Below are positions 43,682-52,323 of a stretch of DNA of 64,000 bases, one piece after another. The stretch spans positions 1 to 64,000 of the forward strand of contig JAVVDW010000006.1 in the NCBI GenBank assembly GCA_032251335.1, read 5' to 3'. The translations under genes and the position numbers were made by a program. Source of the DNA: UM-FILTER-40-17 sp032251335 (lineage in GTDB: Bacteria > Bacteroidota > Bacteroidia > Flavobacteriales > Flavobacteriaceae). The notes beneath the pieces are model-generated. The model made no database searches and was not told where the DNA came from. It saw only the letters and a list, made by a program, of their open reading frames with translations. Numbering within the stretch: the first letter of the stretch is position 1; every line of letters begins with the position of its first letter.

Positions 43682-43711
43682 CAAATTTATAACTAAAAAT
43701 ATTACGCACAA
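43682..43711 (-). promoter_or_regulatory. Methyltransferase promoter
   Basis: On the minus strand GTTG (TTG at 43709-43711), 19 bases, then TAAATTTG (43682-43689) fits the Bacteroidota consensus. The predicted start is near 43675, so the leader is about 115 bases and includes the palindrome and repeat copy E. The rest of the gap up to the tsf terminator (43712-43847) shows nothing recognisable. Confidence 0.65.
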
Positions 43712-43847
43712 CAACAAAGCAAAAAAAAAACAAAACCCCATCACAGTATTCTTAAAATTGGCACTTTCGTGTTTGATAAGGCAGTTTGTGCTAAAGTTGA
43801 AGGTTTCTTCACTTTATTAAGACAAAAGCGTGTCCGGTCAAAACATC

Positions 43848-43880
43848 AAAAAAAAAGCCTCGACATGATGTCGAAGCTTT
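43848..43880 (-). terminator. Rho-independent terminator after tsf
   Basis: On the minus strand AAAAGCTTCGACAT pairs with ATGTCGAGGCTTTT (one mismatch) around a short loop, and the stem runs into nine T. It lies 29 bases past the tsf stop. Confidence 0.85.
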
Positions 43881-43908
43881 TATTATCAAGGGGTAAATTT
43901 TTTATAAA

Positions 43909-44733
43909 TCAAGAAAGAGACACGCGTTCAAAGGCAGCTACTTTCAAATCCTTGTCGTAAGATTGCACATACTGTGCAACAGAAAGTTTGCTATCTTTTA
44001 TAAAATCTTGGTTTACCAGCGTATTGTCTTTAAAGAATCGGTTGAGTTTTCCTTTGGCAATGTTGTCGAGCATGGCCTCCGGCTTGCCTTCTTGACGCAA
44101 TTGGTCTTTGGCAATTTCAATCTCTTTTTCGATGATGCTTTGGTCAACTTGGTCGGCATCCAAAGCTATCGGATTCATGGCCGCAACCTGCATGGCCACA
44201 TCTTTGGCTGCAGTATCGGCACCGTCAGCTACTTTGGAGAGTCCTACCAAAGTGGCAATCTTGTTACCGGCATGAATGTAAAAACCGACAAAAGGCGCTT
44301 TTACTTTTCTAAAATCACCAATTTCAATTTTTTCTCCAATAACACCTGTTTGTTCAATGAGTTTTTCGGCAACCGTCAAACCGTTGTAGCTTGCAGCCAG
44401 AAAACTTTCTTTTGTATCGTGAGCCAAAGCCAATGCAGCAAAGTCTTGTGCCAATTTTACAAAGGTTTCATTTTTGGCTACAAAGTCTGTTTCGCAGTTC
44501 AATGAAACAATAGCACCTTGTGTTTGATCGTCATTTACCACGGCAATTACAGCACCTTCGGAAGATTCTCTATCGGCACGGTTGGCCGCAACTTTCTGAC
44601 CTTTTTTACGAAGTATTTCTATTGCTTTGTCAAAGTCGCCATCGGCTTCCACCAAGGCTTTTTTACAGTCCATCATCCCTGAACCGGTAGTTTGTCGCAG
44701 TTTGTTTACGTCTGCAGCAGTAATATTAGCCAT
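43909..44733 (-). CDS. tsf: Translation elongation factor EF-Ts
   Basis: A 274-residue nucleotide exchange factor for EF-Tu. It starts ITAADVNKLRQTTGSGMMDC with the UBA-like domain and the invariant TGxGMMDCKKAL, followed by the EF-Ts core with QGAIVSLNCETDFVAKNE. It follows rpsB with a 72-base gap, in the order found in most bacteria, and ends in a strong terminator. Confidence 0.97.
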   Translation of the reverse strand: MANITAADVNKLRQTTGSGMMDCKKALVEADGDFDKAIEILRKKGQKVAANRADRESSEGAVIAVVNDDQTQGAIVSLNCETDFVAKNETFVKLAQDFAALALAHDTKESFLAASYNGLTVAEKLIEQTGVIGEKIEIGDFRKVKAPFVGFYIHAGNKIATLVGLSKVADGADTAAKDVAMQVAAMNPIALDADQVDQSIIEKEIEIAKDQLRQEGKPEAMLDNIAKGKLNRFFKDNTLVNQDFIKDSKLSVAQYVQSYDKDLKVAAFERVSLS

Positions 44734-44805
44734 AATATGTAATTAATAAAATTCTAAAATATGATATTCGTTTTATCTGAACTTTATGCAAAGAACAAAT
44801 AAAGT

Positions 44806-45633
44806 TTATTCTTCTTCGTCTGTTTTTTCAGCTTCAACGGCCGCTTTTTCGGCAGGTTCAGGTTGAGGCTCTACAGCTTTTACAGCCTCTTTTTTGGCTG
44901 GTTTGGGTGCAGCTTCAATTTCGGTTTCTTGGTCAGCTTTTTCGTTTTTACGATTGGAAAGACCTTCTTGAATATCGCTTACGATATAAGAGAGAATTTT
45001 ATCGATAGATTTAGAAGCATCGTCATTGGCAGGAATCACATAATCCACTTCTCGCGGGTCGGAGTTGGTGTCAACCATTGCAAAAATGGGGATATTGAGC
45101 TTTTGCGCTTCACGCACAGCAATGTGTTCGGCCATGATATCTACCACAAACAAAGCACCGGGTAGGCGGCTCATGTCTGAAATAGAACCCAAGTTTTTTT
45201 CAAGCTTGGCGCGAAGACGATCTACTTGTAACCGCTCTTTTTTGGAAAGCGTATTAAAAGAACCATCTTGTTTCATTTTGTCGATAGAAGCCATTTTTTT
45301 GACGGCTTTTCGGATGGTAACAAAGTTTGTCAGCATCCCGCCGGGCCAACGCTCAGTGATGTAAGGCATGTTGGCTTGTTTGGCTTTTTCCGAAACAACA
45401 TCTTTAGCTTGTTTTTTGGTGGCTACAAACAAAATCTTTCTACCGGATGCAGCAATTTTCTTGATAGCTTCGCCTGCTTCTTCCAGCTTGGCAGCTGTTT
45501 TATACAGGTTGAGAATGTGGATTCCATTGCGCTCCATATAAATGTAAGGAGCCATGTTTGGATTCCATTTGCGGGTGAGGTGGCCAAAGTGTACGCCTGC
45601 CTCTAATAATTCTTTTACTTCGATCTTTGCCAT
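44806..45633 (-). CDS. rpsB: 30S ribosomal protein S2
   Basis: A 275-residue ribosomal protein: ELLEAGVHFGHLTRKWNPNM start, RWPGGMLTNFVTIRKA, LPGALFVVDIMAEHIAVREA and FAMVDTNSDPREVDYVIPAN are all S2 hallmarks. After about residue 230 there is an extra Ala/Glu/Lys-rich acidic tail (AEKAAVEAEKTDEEE) that most S2 proteins lack. The 155 bases between rpsI and rpsB could hold a separate promoter; TTGACC-N17-TAGTTTAG near 45705-45735 is a weak candidate. Confidence 0.97.
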   Translation of the reverse strand: MAKIEVKELLEAGVHFGHLTRKWNPNMAPYIYMERNGIHILNLYKTAAKLEEAGEAIKKIAASGRKILFVATKKQAKDVVSEKAKQANMPYITERWPGGMLTNFVTIRKAVKKMASIDKMKQDGSFNTLSKKERLQVDRLRAKLEKNLGSISDMSRLPGALFVVDIMAEHIAVREAQKLNIPIFAMVDTNSDPREVDYVIPANDDASKSIDKILSYIVSDIQEGLSNRKNEKADQETEIEAAPKPAKKEAVKAVEPQPEPAEKAAVEAEKTDEEE

Positions 45634-45788
45634 TTTACATAATAGTTTACGTTCCGTTGAGTAAGCAATACAAGAGTGGTTGTCCTAAAAGACGCGCCTC
45701 CTGCATTTAGATGCTAAACTAATTTCCACCTAAGCGGTCAACGGCAACAGGTGAATAAATCAATAAATAATGAACGGGGTTGATAATA

Positions 45789-46175
45789 TTAACGTTTTGA
45801 GAACTGGAATTTCTTACGTGCTTTTTTCTGTCCGAATTTTTTGCGTTCCACCATTCTTGGATCTCTGGTCAGCAAACCTTCGGGCTTCAAAACCGCGCGA
45901 TTTTCTTCGTTTAAAGCACACATGGCTCTGGACAAACCCAGGCGGATTGCCTCTGCCTGACCTGTAATGCCACCACCAAATACGTTTACTTTTACGTCGT
46001 AGGCGTCTTCGTTGTTGGTAAGAGATAAGGGTTGTTTTACTTTGTAAGACAACAAAGGTGTTGAGAAATACTCGTTCAAATCACGATTGTTGATGGTGAT
46101 ATTTCCACTGCCTTCCTTGATATATACTCGGGCAACTGCCGCTTTTCTTCTGCCTATTTTATGAATGGTTGCCAT
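45789..46175 (-). CDS. rpsI: 30S ribosomal protein S9
   Basis: A 128-residue protein, IHKIGRRKAAVARVYIKEGS at the start, FGGGITGQAEAIRLGLSRAM in the middle and the basic RKKFGQKKARKKFQFSKR tail that reaches the P-site tRNA. Its ATG overlaps the rplM stop (TAATG), so translation is coupled. Confidence 0.97.
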   Translation of the reverse strand: MATIHKIGRRKAAVARVYIKEGSGNITINNRDLNEYFSTPLLSYKVKQPLSLTNNEDAYDVKVNVFGGGITGQAEAIRLGLSRAMCALNEENRAVLKPEGLLTRDPRMVERKKFGQKKARKKFQFSKR

Positions 46176-46630
46176 TATTTGAATTCGTTTAAGTTGATTG
46201 CCTTAGGTTTTTGTGCCTCGTGTTTGTGCTCAGCACCGTTGTAAACGTTTAGATTGCGAAACAATTCGGCGCCTAATTTGTTTTTGGGCAACATCCCTTT
46301 GATTGATTTTTCAACCAATCGGGCAGGTGATTTCGCCATTACCTGACGGGTTGTTTCTGACCTTTGACCACCCGGGTAGCCTGTGTGGCGGATGTATGAT
46401 TTGTTGTCTAACTTGGTGCCTGTCAATTGTATCTTCTCAGCGTTAATCACAATAACATTGTCTCCACAATCCGCATGCGGTGTAAAGTTTGTTTTGTGCT
46501 TGCCGCGAAGCAATTTGGCGACTTTGGATGCAAACCGACCTAAGGTTTGTCCTTCTGCATCAACCAATACCCACTGCTTGTCTGCGGCAGCTTTGTTGAT
46601 CGATTCGGTTTTGTAGCTTAATGTGTTCAC
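46175..46630 (-). CDS. rplM: 50S ribosomal protein L13
   Basis: A 151-residue protein with WVLVDAEGQTLGRFASKVAK, DNVIVINAEKIQLTG and KSIKGMLPKNKLGAELFRNL, all L13 landmarks. It is first in the rplM-rpsI pair, expressed from a near-perfect promoter about 50 bases upstream. L13 represses its own operon in E. coli; a short leader stem here (GTTATTC facing GAAGTAAC) could serve but is weak. Confidence 0.97.
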   Translation of the reverse strand: MNTLSYKTESINKAAADKQWVLVDAEGQTLGRFASKVAKLLRGKHKTNFTPHADCGDNVIVINAEKIQLTGTKLDNKSYIRHTGYPGGQRSETTRQVMAKSPARLVEKSIKGMLPKNKLGAELFRNLNVYNGAEHKHEAQKPKAINLNEFK

Positions 46631-46680
46631 ACTAAATAGATTTTGATTATCTGTGATGTTACTTCTCGAATAACGGGGTG

Positions 46681-46711
46681 CAAATCTACAACTATATATT
46701 TTATTTACAAA
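46681..46711 (-). promoter_or_regulatory. rplM-rpsI promoter (perfect Bacteroidota consensus)
   Basis: On the minus strand TTTG (46708-46711), 19 bases, then TAGATTTG (46681-46688). The predicted start is about 46674, giving a 44-base leader before rplM. Confidence 0.8.
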
Positions 46712-46764
46712 TAGCGCTCAATTATTTTTTTAAGCCAATATGCAGATCATCTCAAAAAAACAAG

Positions 46765-47688
46765 CTAGTTTTCTTTCAGTGGCATCAGTATGTCTGTTTG
46801 CCACTCCAATTCATTGCCGCCATTGTAAGGATTGTTGTAGTAAATTTCTATAACACTACCCTGCGTTTCAATTTGGTTGCGCTTGGCGTAGTCCCAAAGC
46901 GCATACCAAGCGTGTTCAGATGTTCGGTAATTTCCGTTATAGATAGATCGTATCGATTTGTGAGGTGTAAGTTGTTTATATAAAAATTTATCGGACTGAG
47001 GTAAACTGTCTGTTTTATCTATCGGAAAACCGTAATTATAAGTAATTGTATTTTGTTCAACATCCCAATGGGTGATTTCCATAATTGGCATTCTTACTTT
47101 CTGTCCCAAGACGGAGTCGATAAAAACACGTACTTCATAATCGTGCCGCATCATATTCAGCGCTTTCTCTTTTACATGGCTCTTGAGAGGTACATAAACC
47201 ATAAAGATTTCAGGCGAAAGCGTATCGGCCGCAATTTTTACCCGGATTCTGTTATCCAAGAAATGATTTAAGCGATTTTTGAATTTTACAAAAGAATATC
47301 GAACCGACTTTTCGAAGTCAGTTTCCCTAAAAGGAACTTCCAATCGATGTCTCAGGCTAAACTTGTTATCCTTGATACCGATAGTGACTTGCGTAACACT
47401 GTCATTTTCTGCTTCAAAGGTCCAGTTTAAATCCCAAGTGGTGTTGATGAATGCCACGCGCTGCTTCATCTGGCTAAACGGCGTTTTTTCCAACACCGTA
47501 GTGGTGGTATCCATGGCGTAGCCTTCCCATTTTACCCAATCTTCCACCTGTTGATAGACTGTTCCGGGCGATGCTTTTGCCTTAAATTTGACTACATAAT
47601 CGAACGGATTTAGAAAAAAATACCAAACCAAAAAACCGACAAAAAGTACTACCAACAGGTATATTGTCTTTTTAGATTTACTCGTCAT
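46765..47688 (-). CDS. Membrane-anchored SRPBCC + GyrI-like effector-binding protein
   Basis: A 307-residue protein. After one membrane helix (residues 8-27, TIYLLVVLFVGFLVWYFFLN), residues 28-145 fit a START/SRPBCC ligand-binding domain (FKAKASPGTVYQQVEDWVKW, NTTWDLNWTFEAENDSVTQV). Residues 155-307 resemble the GyrI-like/AraC effector-binding domain (YNYGFPIDKTDSLP, AWYALWDYAKRNQ, EIYYNNPYNGGNELEWQTDI). Both domains bind small hydrophobic ligands. Its start overlaps the end of the haloperoxidase-like gene by 11 bases, making it the fifth gene of that operon. The domains face the periplasm or exterior, so a ligand-sensing or carrier role outside the cytoplasm is inferred. Confidence 0.75.
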   Translation of the reverse strand: MTSKSKKTIYLLVVLFVGFLVWYFFLNPFDYVVKFKAKASPGTVYQQVEDWVKWEGYAMDTTTTVLEKTPFSQMKQRVAFINTTWDLNWTFEAENDSVTQVTIGIKDNKFSLRHRLEVPFRETDFEKSVRYSFVKFKNRLNHFLDNRIRVKIAADTLSPEIFMVYVPLKSHVKEKALNMMRHDYEVRVFIDSVLGQKVRMPIMEITHWDVEQNTITYNYGFPIDKTDSLPQSDKFLYKQLTPHKSIRSIYNGNYRTSEHAWYALWDYAKRNQIETQGSVIEIYYNNPYNGGNELEWQTDILMPLKEN

Positions 47689-49057
47689 TTCCTTTGTTGT
47701 TTTTTAATATATTATGTGTTCTTTCCACGTTTTCATTTATCATATCTAGGTGTTGCACTACCCATTCACCCACGTTTTTTCCCTGCGACAGGCCATTTAC
47801 AATAGCATCCATATAATGAATGCCGCCGTACAATCGACTGATGGCCGCTTCGTCTGCAGCCTGCTCAAATGAGATAAAACTTCGGACAGGCAAGCCGTAG
47901 GGAACCTCTGTATCGTCCGCAAAACTAAAGTTTTCTCCGAAAATATCCGTCAAAATTTTAGATGCACTGCCCGAAACAACAGAATGCCCGCTGGTGTACT
48001 CCGGAAATGGCGGTGTTTGTAGTATAGGTTTCCAGTCTTCATCTATATATTTGTTGATTAACGTTTCCGGCCGAACCAACACGCTTCTGTATTTTTCGTC
48101 CCAACTGCTGATGAAGGCTTCAAAAACCCCAATAGAAGTTTTGGTGTAATTGTGAACCGTTTCAAAAAAATCGGCACCCGCTTTTTTGGAAGCGATTTTT
48201 GAAATCAAAATCCAATGCGCGCCCGGTGTGATTTTTTTGGTGGCAAACATCAAGTGACCGCGATGCGTGGACACGTAAGGATTGCAGTCCCAAAATTGCG
48301 CAATTTCTATCTCCTCAGAATCATCACCTTTGGCTGTTATGTCCTGCGATACATCATACACTTCGCGTAGTTGTCTGTAGAATTCAGATTTTGGATCTAG
48401 CGAAAATGGTGCGTGTGCAACCGGTTTAAACTGTGCTGCACTGTCCAAAACCATAGTTCTAATCTTGTTCCAATGCGGTTCTATGCCGTCCATATAATCG
48501 GGTGGTGTGGGTTGCCAACGCGACGGATCATCCGAAAAAACCGAGTATTTGGGCATGGTACGGGTTTGTTTGTAGTTGTCGCCATCCATCCAGTGGATGA
48601 TGTGATTGGCCACGGCCAAACCATACGTTTTAGAAGCCTCAAAAACATCCGGATTAGTTTGCTGCCAAGATGCGTAAAGACTGTCCCTGTATTGAATAAT
48701 TTTATCTTCAGAAAAAATGAGGGTTTTGCCCACTTCGTAGTAAGCCACCAAGGCGGCCAGTTCGGGTTGTATATTTTTATTCTTGTCTAGTGCAGGAACG
48801 GCCGTTAAGCCGCTTACTTGCCCCGCCAGACTTTTAAACGCCGGATCTGCCTGCGCTACAATTTCAAAGGCGGCTATGTTCGGATACACATAGACCCGAC
48901 TCGCCACGGGTGGCGAAAAAATATCGTGTATCATCACTTCGGTCAACTTGTCCACAGCCTGATGAAAATGATCAGCTTTGATGACAATCGGTTCTTGGTT
49001 TTTCTGACAGGCAGCCACTAAAATTGCTGCCAACAAAACGATTGGAATTTTTTTCAT
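47678..49057 (-). CDS. Vanadium-dependent haloperoxidase/PAP2-type lipoprotein
   Basis: A 459-residue lipoprotein (lipobox VAAC, Cys17). The three oxyanion-binding motifs of the vanadium haloperoxidase/acid phosphatase superfamily are visible: KYRSVLVRP (KxxxxxxRP, Lys322-Pro330), TSGHS (His358) and SRLYGGIHYMD (Ser407, Arg408, His414). The usual Asp four residues after the last His is Ala here, with Asp at the third position (Asp417). It could oxidise halides with H2O2 or act as a phosphatase; sequence cannot decide. It lies five bases after a VCBS-ASPIC lipoprotein gene in a five-gene operon, so the two products probably meet at the cell surface. Confidence 0.85.
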   Translation of the reverse strand: MKKIPIVLLAAILVAACQKNQEPIVIKADHFHQAVDKLTEVMIHDIFSPPVASRVYVYPNIAAFEIVAQADPAFKSLAGQVSGLTAVPALDKNKNIQPELAALVAYYEVGKTLIFSEDKIIQYRDSLYASWQQTNPDVFEASKTYGLAVANHIIHWMDGDNYKQTRTMPKYSVFSDDPSRWQPTPPDYMDGIEPHWNKIRTMVLDSAAQFKPVAHAPFSLDPKSEFYRQLREVYDVSQDITAKGDDSEEIEIAQFWDCNPYVSTHRGHLMFATKKITPGAHWILISKIASKKAGADFFETVHNYTKTSIGVFEAFISSWDEKYRSVLVRPETLINKYIDEDWKPILQTPPFPEYTSGHSVVSGSASKILTDIFGENFSFADDTEVPYGLPVRSFISFEQAADEAAISRLYGGIHYMDAIVNGLSQGKNVGEWVVQHLDMINENVERTHNILKNNKGNDE

Positions 49058-49062
49058 GATTT

Positions 49063-52000
49063 TTAGGGTTGTGGGTTCAATAAAATTTTAAAAAGTTGTG
49101 CTTTGTCGTTGTTATAGGTAACCAACAGATAGGGTTGATTTTGAATTTGCAAAATATCGAGGCTTTGCAGCTGCTTTTGAAAGAAATTTAGCCCGAAAGG
49201 GACACTGCTTTTTATTTCTCCATTTTTGTAAATAAAGGCTCCGGCAAAAGCATCGAGCTTTCCCTGATAGGGTGTGATGCCAAAATAATTGCCACCCAAC
49301 AGTACTTCGTCTTCGCCGTTTGCGTCAAAATCATAAACCAACATTTCCCGAATCGGCGCAATTTGCAAGGCATCTTCAAAAGGGACGAATACATAACCAT
49401 TTCCTTCTTTTTTCAGATAACCCGAACGCAATTCTTCAACCGTGAGGATGGTTGTTTTGTCCATCATCTCGCTGAAAATTTCTTCGGTTGTTTTTCCGGC
49501 AAAAGAGGCATAGGTGTTGAATTTCTTTTTGAGTGCAAGCACTTGAGATGACAGTTCGTCCAAGCCCGCCATCGGATAATAGCGTCCGTTTTTGGCTACG
49601 GAAACGACGGTTTCCGTTTGGTCGTTTGCATCCAAATCGCCATAGAGCATTTGCATAGGGAAGTCCGTACTTGCTTTAAATTTAGAATTCAACCCCCAAT
49701 TTCCCAGCAAATATTCATTTTGCCCGTCGTTGTCTATATCAAAAGCCGTAATCTTTTGCCAGAGGCCATTAAGTTTTTGAGAAAGGTAGCGGTTGCTGAC
49801 ATCTTCAAATTGTCCTCGGTTGTTTCTTAGGAAAGTGGGCGGCATCCATTCACCTACAACTATCAAATCGTCTTGTTGGTCATTGTCAAAATCTGTGACA
49901 ATGGCATCGGTAAGCATGCCCAAGGCTTCAAAAACCGTTTGTTTTGAGAGTGAAAAGCGGCCTTTATCATTTATTAGCAAATAACTGTCCGGCAATTTGC
50001 CAAATGCATATGGAACGGATGCACTGCCAACAAACAAATCCAAATCGCCATCTGCGTCAAAGTCGTGGGCGCGCACCAAAGCGCCGTTTGCAAAATAATT
50101 GGGCAATTCACTTTTGGTAAACTTTCCGTCGCCCGAATTTAAAAAAATACGATCAAGCAAAACCGGACTCTCGCCGTAAAACTCATCGCCTCCGGAAACC
50201 AAGAACAAATCCAAAGCCGCATCGCCGTTCAGATCTATCCAAACAGCATCCGTTTCTTCCACTCTGTCTTCAGCTTTTTCAAAGGGTTTTTCCGAAACAA
50301 ATCCGCGCTCGGTTTGCCACATAATTTGTGCGGCATTGAATTTTGAGCTTCCCAGAAAAACATCCTCTTTTCCGTCGCCGTTTGCGTCGCCCACAGCCAC
50401 GGCAGGCCCGCGATCGGACAAGCGATAGGGGATAAGTTTCTGACGGTTAAAATCATTAAAATCATTTTCGAAGTGCGTAAAATCAAAATGTAAAGAATCT
50501 GTTACCTCTTCAAAAAGTGGCGGTGTTTGGCTTTTTTTTGATGCTTTGTAAGGGCTGCGTTTTTCGCCGGGGCTTAGTTGTAGTAGCTGATTGACAGCTA
50601 TGTTTTTTTTCGATTCAACGGTTTGGTCCGGCCAAATAATTTTAAGGGAATCAATTTGTGTTTGCTGCCCCAGGCCAAAGTGTAAAACCGGCTCAGAAGA
50701 CGACTGAAAACCTTTAGACGTGAAGAGTTGTTGGTATTGTTTTTGTCCTCCAGCGTAGAGGTAAACTTTTGTACCGATGCCAAATCTGTTGGGCAAATCC
50801 GTTTTAAATTGGATACGCAAGTTATGGTTGCCTTTGCTGACGTTTTTAAGGAGTTGTGCAGCATCGTTGAGGTTGTTAACCACCAAGTCTAAATCACCGT
50901 CGTTGTCCAAATCCGCATAGGCTGTTCCGTTGGAATTGGTCGGTTTTTGTGGAATCCAATAGGCGGAAGTGTTTTCAAAACTTCCTGTGCCATTTCCTTT
51001 AAAAATGGCGTTTGTCGTGGTTCCGGACGGCATGAGTTCAATGGCTTTTTGATCTACCAGGCGCGTGGCTTCCAGTTTTTGTTTGATTTGCTCGTCAGAC
51101 ACATAGTTGATGAAGTCGAGATTGTTTGGACGAATGGGAATGCCGTTAGATATGAACAAATCGGTTTGTGCGTCGTTGTCAAAATCGGCCAGTAGGGCAG
51201 ACCAACTCCAATCTGTGGCTGCTACGCCGTTCATGAGTGCTGTTTCTTCAAAATGCGTATTTCTATTGATTTGCAACATATTGCGGGCAAATTGCGGGTG
51301 GTATTGCAATTTTTCGGTTCGAAACTTTGACAAGGCATAATCATCATCTCCTACAGACGATTTCAAAACCTTTTCATCATCAGAGAGCATGTCGAGCGTC
51401 ATCAAATCGACGAGGCCGTCGCCGTTGATGTCTGCCGCATCACTACCCATCGAAAACCGGCTGGTGTGTCCGAAATACTGTTTGATGCTTTCCGTAAAAG
51501 TGCCATCGCCCCGGTTTATATAAAAATAGTCGTCTTCGTGAAAATCGTTACTCACGTAAATATCTGTGTGGCCGTCATTGTTAAAATCTGCGGTGACTAC
51601 GCCCAAACCGTAGCCGTTTGGACCTCCAAAAATACCGGCTTGTTCACTGACGTCGGTAAACTTGTTTCCATCGTTTCTGAGCAGCTTGTCTCCGGTTTCG
51701 TAATTTCGTTGGTTACGAATGTCCGCCGGGCCAAAAGAATCTGCGGTGTGCACCGCATGGTTGAGCAAATAGATATCCAAATCGCCGTCATTGTCGTAAT
51801 CAAAGAAGGCAGCTGTTGAGGAGAAATTATCAAAATCGAGACCGAATTGGGCTGATTTTTCCGTAAAAGTCAAATCGCCGTTGTTGATATACAACTCGTT
51901 GTAGCCGTTAAAACCATTAACGCCTACCACTGCCAAAACGTATATATCCAGCAATCCATCTCCGTTTACATCGGCCATAACTACACCGGTTTGCCAATCG

Positions 52001-52320
52001 CTTAGGCCGGCCACACCTGCGGCTTGTGTGATGTCTTCAAATTGCCAATTTCCTTTGTTGAGATAGAGTTTGTTGGCTTGTTGGTTGGAGACGAAGTAAA
52101 TATCTGCAAGGCCGTCGTTGTTGATGTCGCCCACGGCTACGCCACCACCGTTGTAGAAATACAAATAGTCGAGGATGTTCAGTTTGTCTGTTGCTTTCAA
52201 ATCATTGCGAAAGTCAATGCCGCTGTGTGAGCTTTCTACGGTTTCAAACAGGGCATCGGCATTTTTTTGACAAGAAGTCAACCCGGCTATGAGTAAAAAA
52301 AGGATAAAATAAGTGCGCAT
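49063..52320 (-). CDS. VCBS/FG-GAP repeat lipoprotein with ASPIC/UnbV domain (third of three)
   Basis: A 1,085-residue outer-membrane or surface lipoprotein (LTSC, Cys17). About 14 calcium-loop repeats of the DxDxDG type (DINNDGLADIYF, DVNGDGLLDIYV, DYDNDGDLDIYL and so on) build two integrin-like beta-propellers, one before and one after an ASPIC/UnbV domain near residues 505-590 (NRFGIGTKVYLYAGG, GLGQQTQIDSLKIIWP). Members of this family (CRTAC1-like) are probably adhesion or substrate-binding scaffolds; no catalysis is known. It lies 3 bases after its paralogue and 5 bases before the haloperoxidase gene. Confidence 0.88.
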   Translation of the reverse strand: MRTYFILFLLIAGLTSCQKNADALFETVESSHSGIDFRNDLKATDKLNILDYLYFYNGGGVAVGDINNDGLADIYFVSNQQANKLYLNKGNWQFEDITQAAGVAGLSDWQTGVVMADVNGDGLLDIYVLAVVGVNGFNGYNELYINNGDLTFTEKSAQFGLDFDNFSSTAAFFDYDNDGDLDIYLLNHAVHTADSFGPADIRNQRNYETGDKLLRNDGNKFTDVSEQAGIFGGPNGYGLGVVTADFNNDGHTDIYVSNDFHEDDYFYINRGDGTFTESIKQYFGHTSRFSMGSDAADINGDGLVDLMTLDMLSDDEKVLKSSVGDDDYALSKFRTEKLQYHPQFARNMLQINRNTHFEETALMNGVAATDWSWSALLADFDNDAQTDLFISNGIPIRPNNLDFINYVSDEQIKQKLEATRLVDQKAIELMPSGTTTNAIFKGNGTGSFENTSAYWIPQKPTNSNGTAYADLDNDGDLDLVVNNLNDAAQLLKNVSKGNHNLRIQFKTDLPNRFGIGTKVYLYAGGQKQYQQLFTSKGFQSSSEPVLHFGLGQQTQIDSLKIIWPDQTVESKKNIAVNQLLQLSPGEKRSPYKASKKSQTPPLFEEVTDSLHFDFTHFENDFNDFNRQKLIPYRLSDRGPAVAVGDANGDGKEDVFLGSSKFNAAQIMWQTERGFVSEKPFEKAEDRVEETDAVWIDLNGDAALDLFLVSGGDEFYGESPVLLDRIFLNSGDGKFTKSELPNYFANGALVRAHDFDADGDLDLFVGSASVPYAFGKLPDSYLLINDKGRFSLSKQTVFEALGMLTDAIVTDFDNDQQDDLIVVGEWMPPTFLRNNRGQFEDVSNRYLSQKLNGLWQKITAFDIDNDGQNEYLLGNWGLNSKFKASTDFPMQMLYGDLDANDQTETVVSVAKNGRYYPMAGLDELSSQVLALKKKFNTYASFAGKTTEEIFSEMMDKTTILTVEELRSGYLKKEGNGYVFVPFEDALQIAPIREMLVYDFDANGEDEVLLGGNYFGITPYQGKLDAFAGAFIYKNGEIKSSVPFGLNFFQKQLQSLDILQIQNQPYLLVTYNNDKAQLFKILLNPQP

Positions 52321-52323
52321 GCT

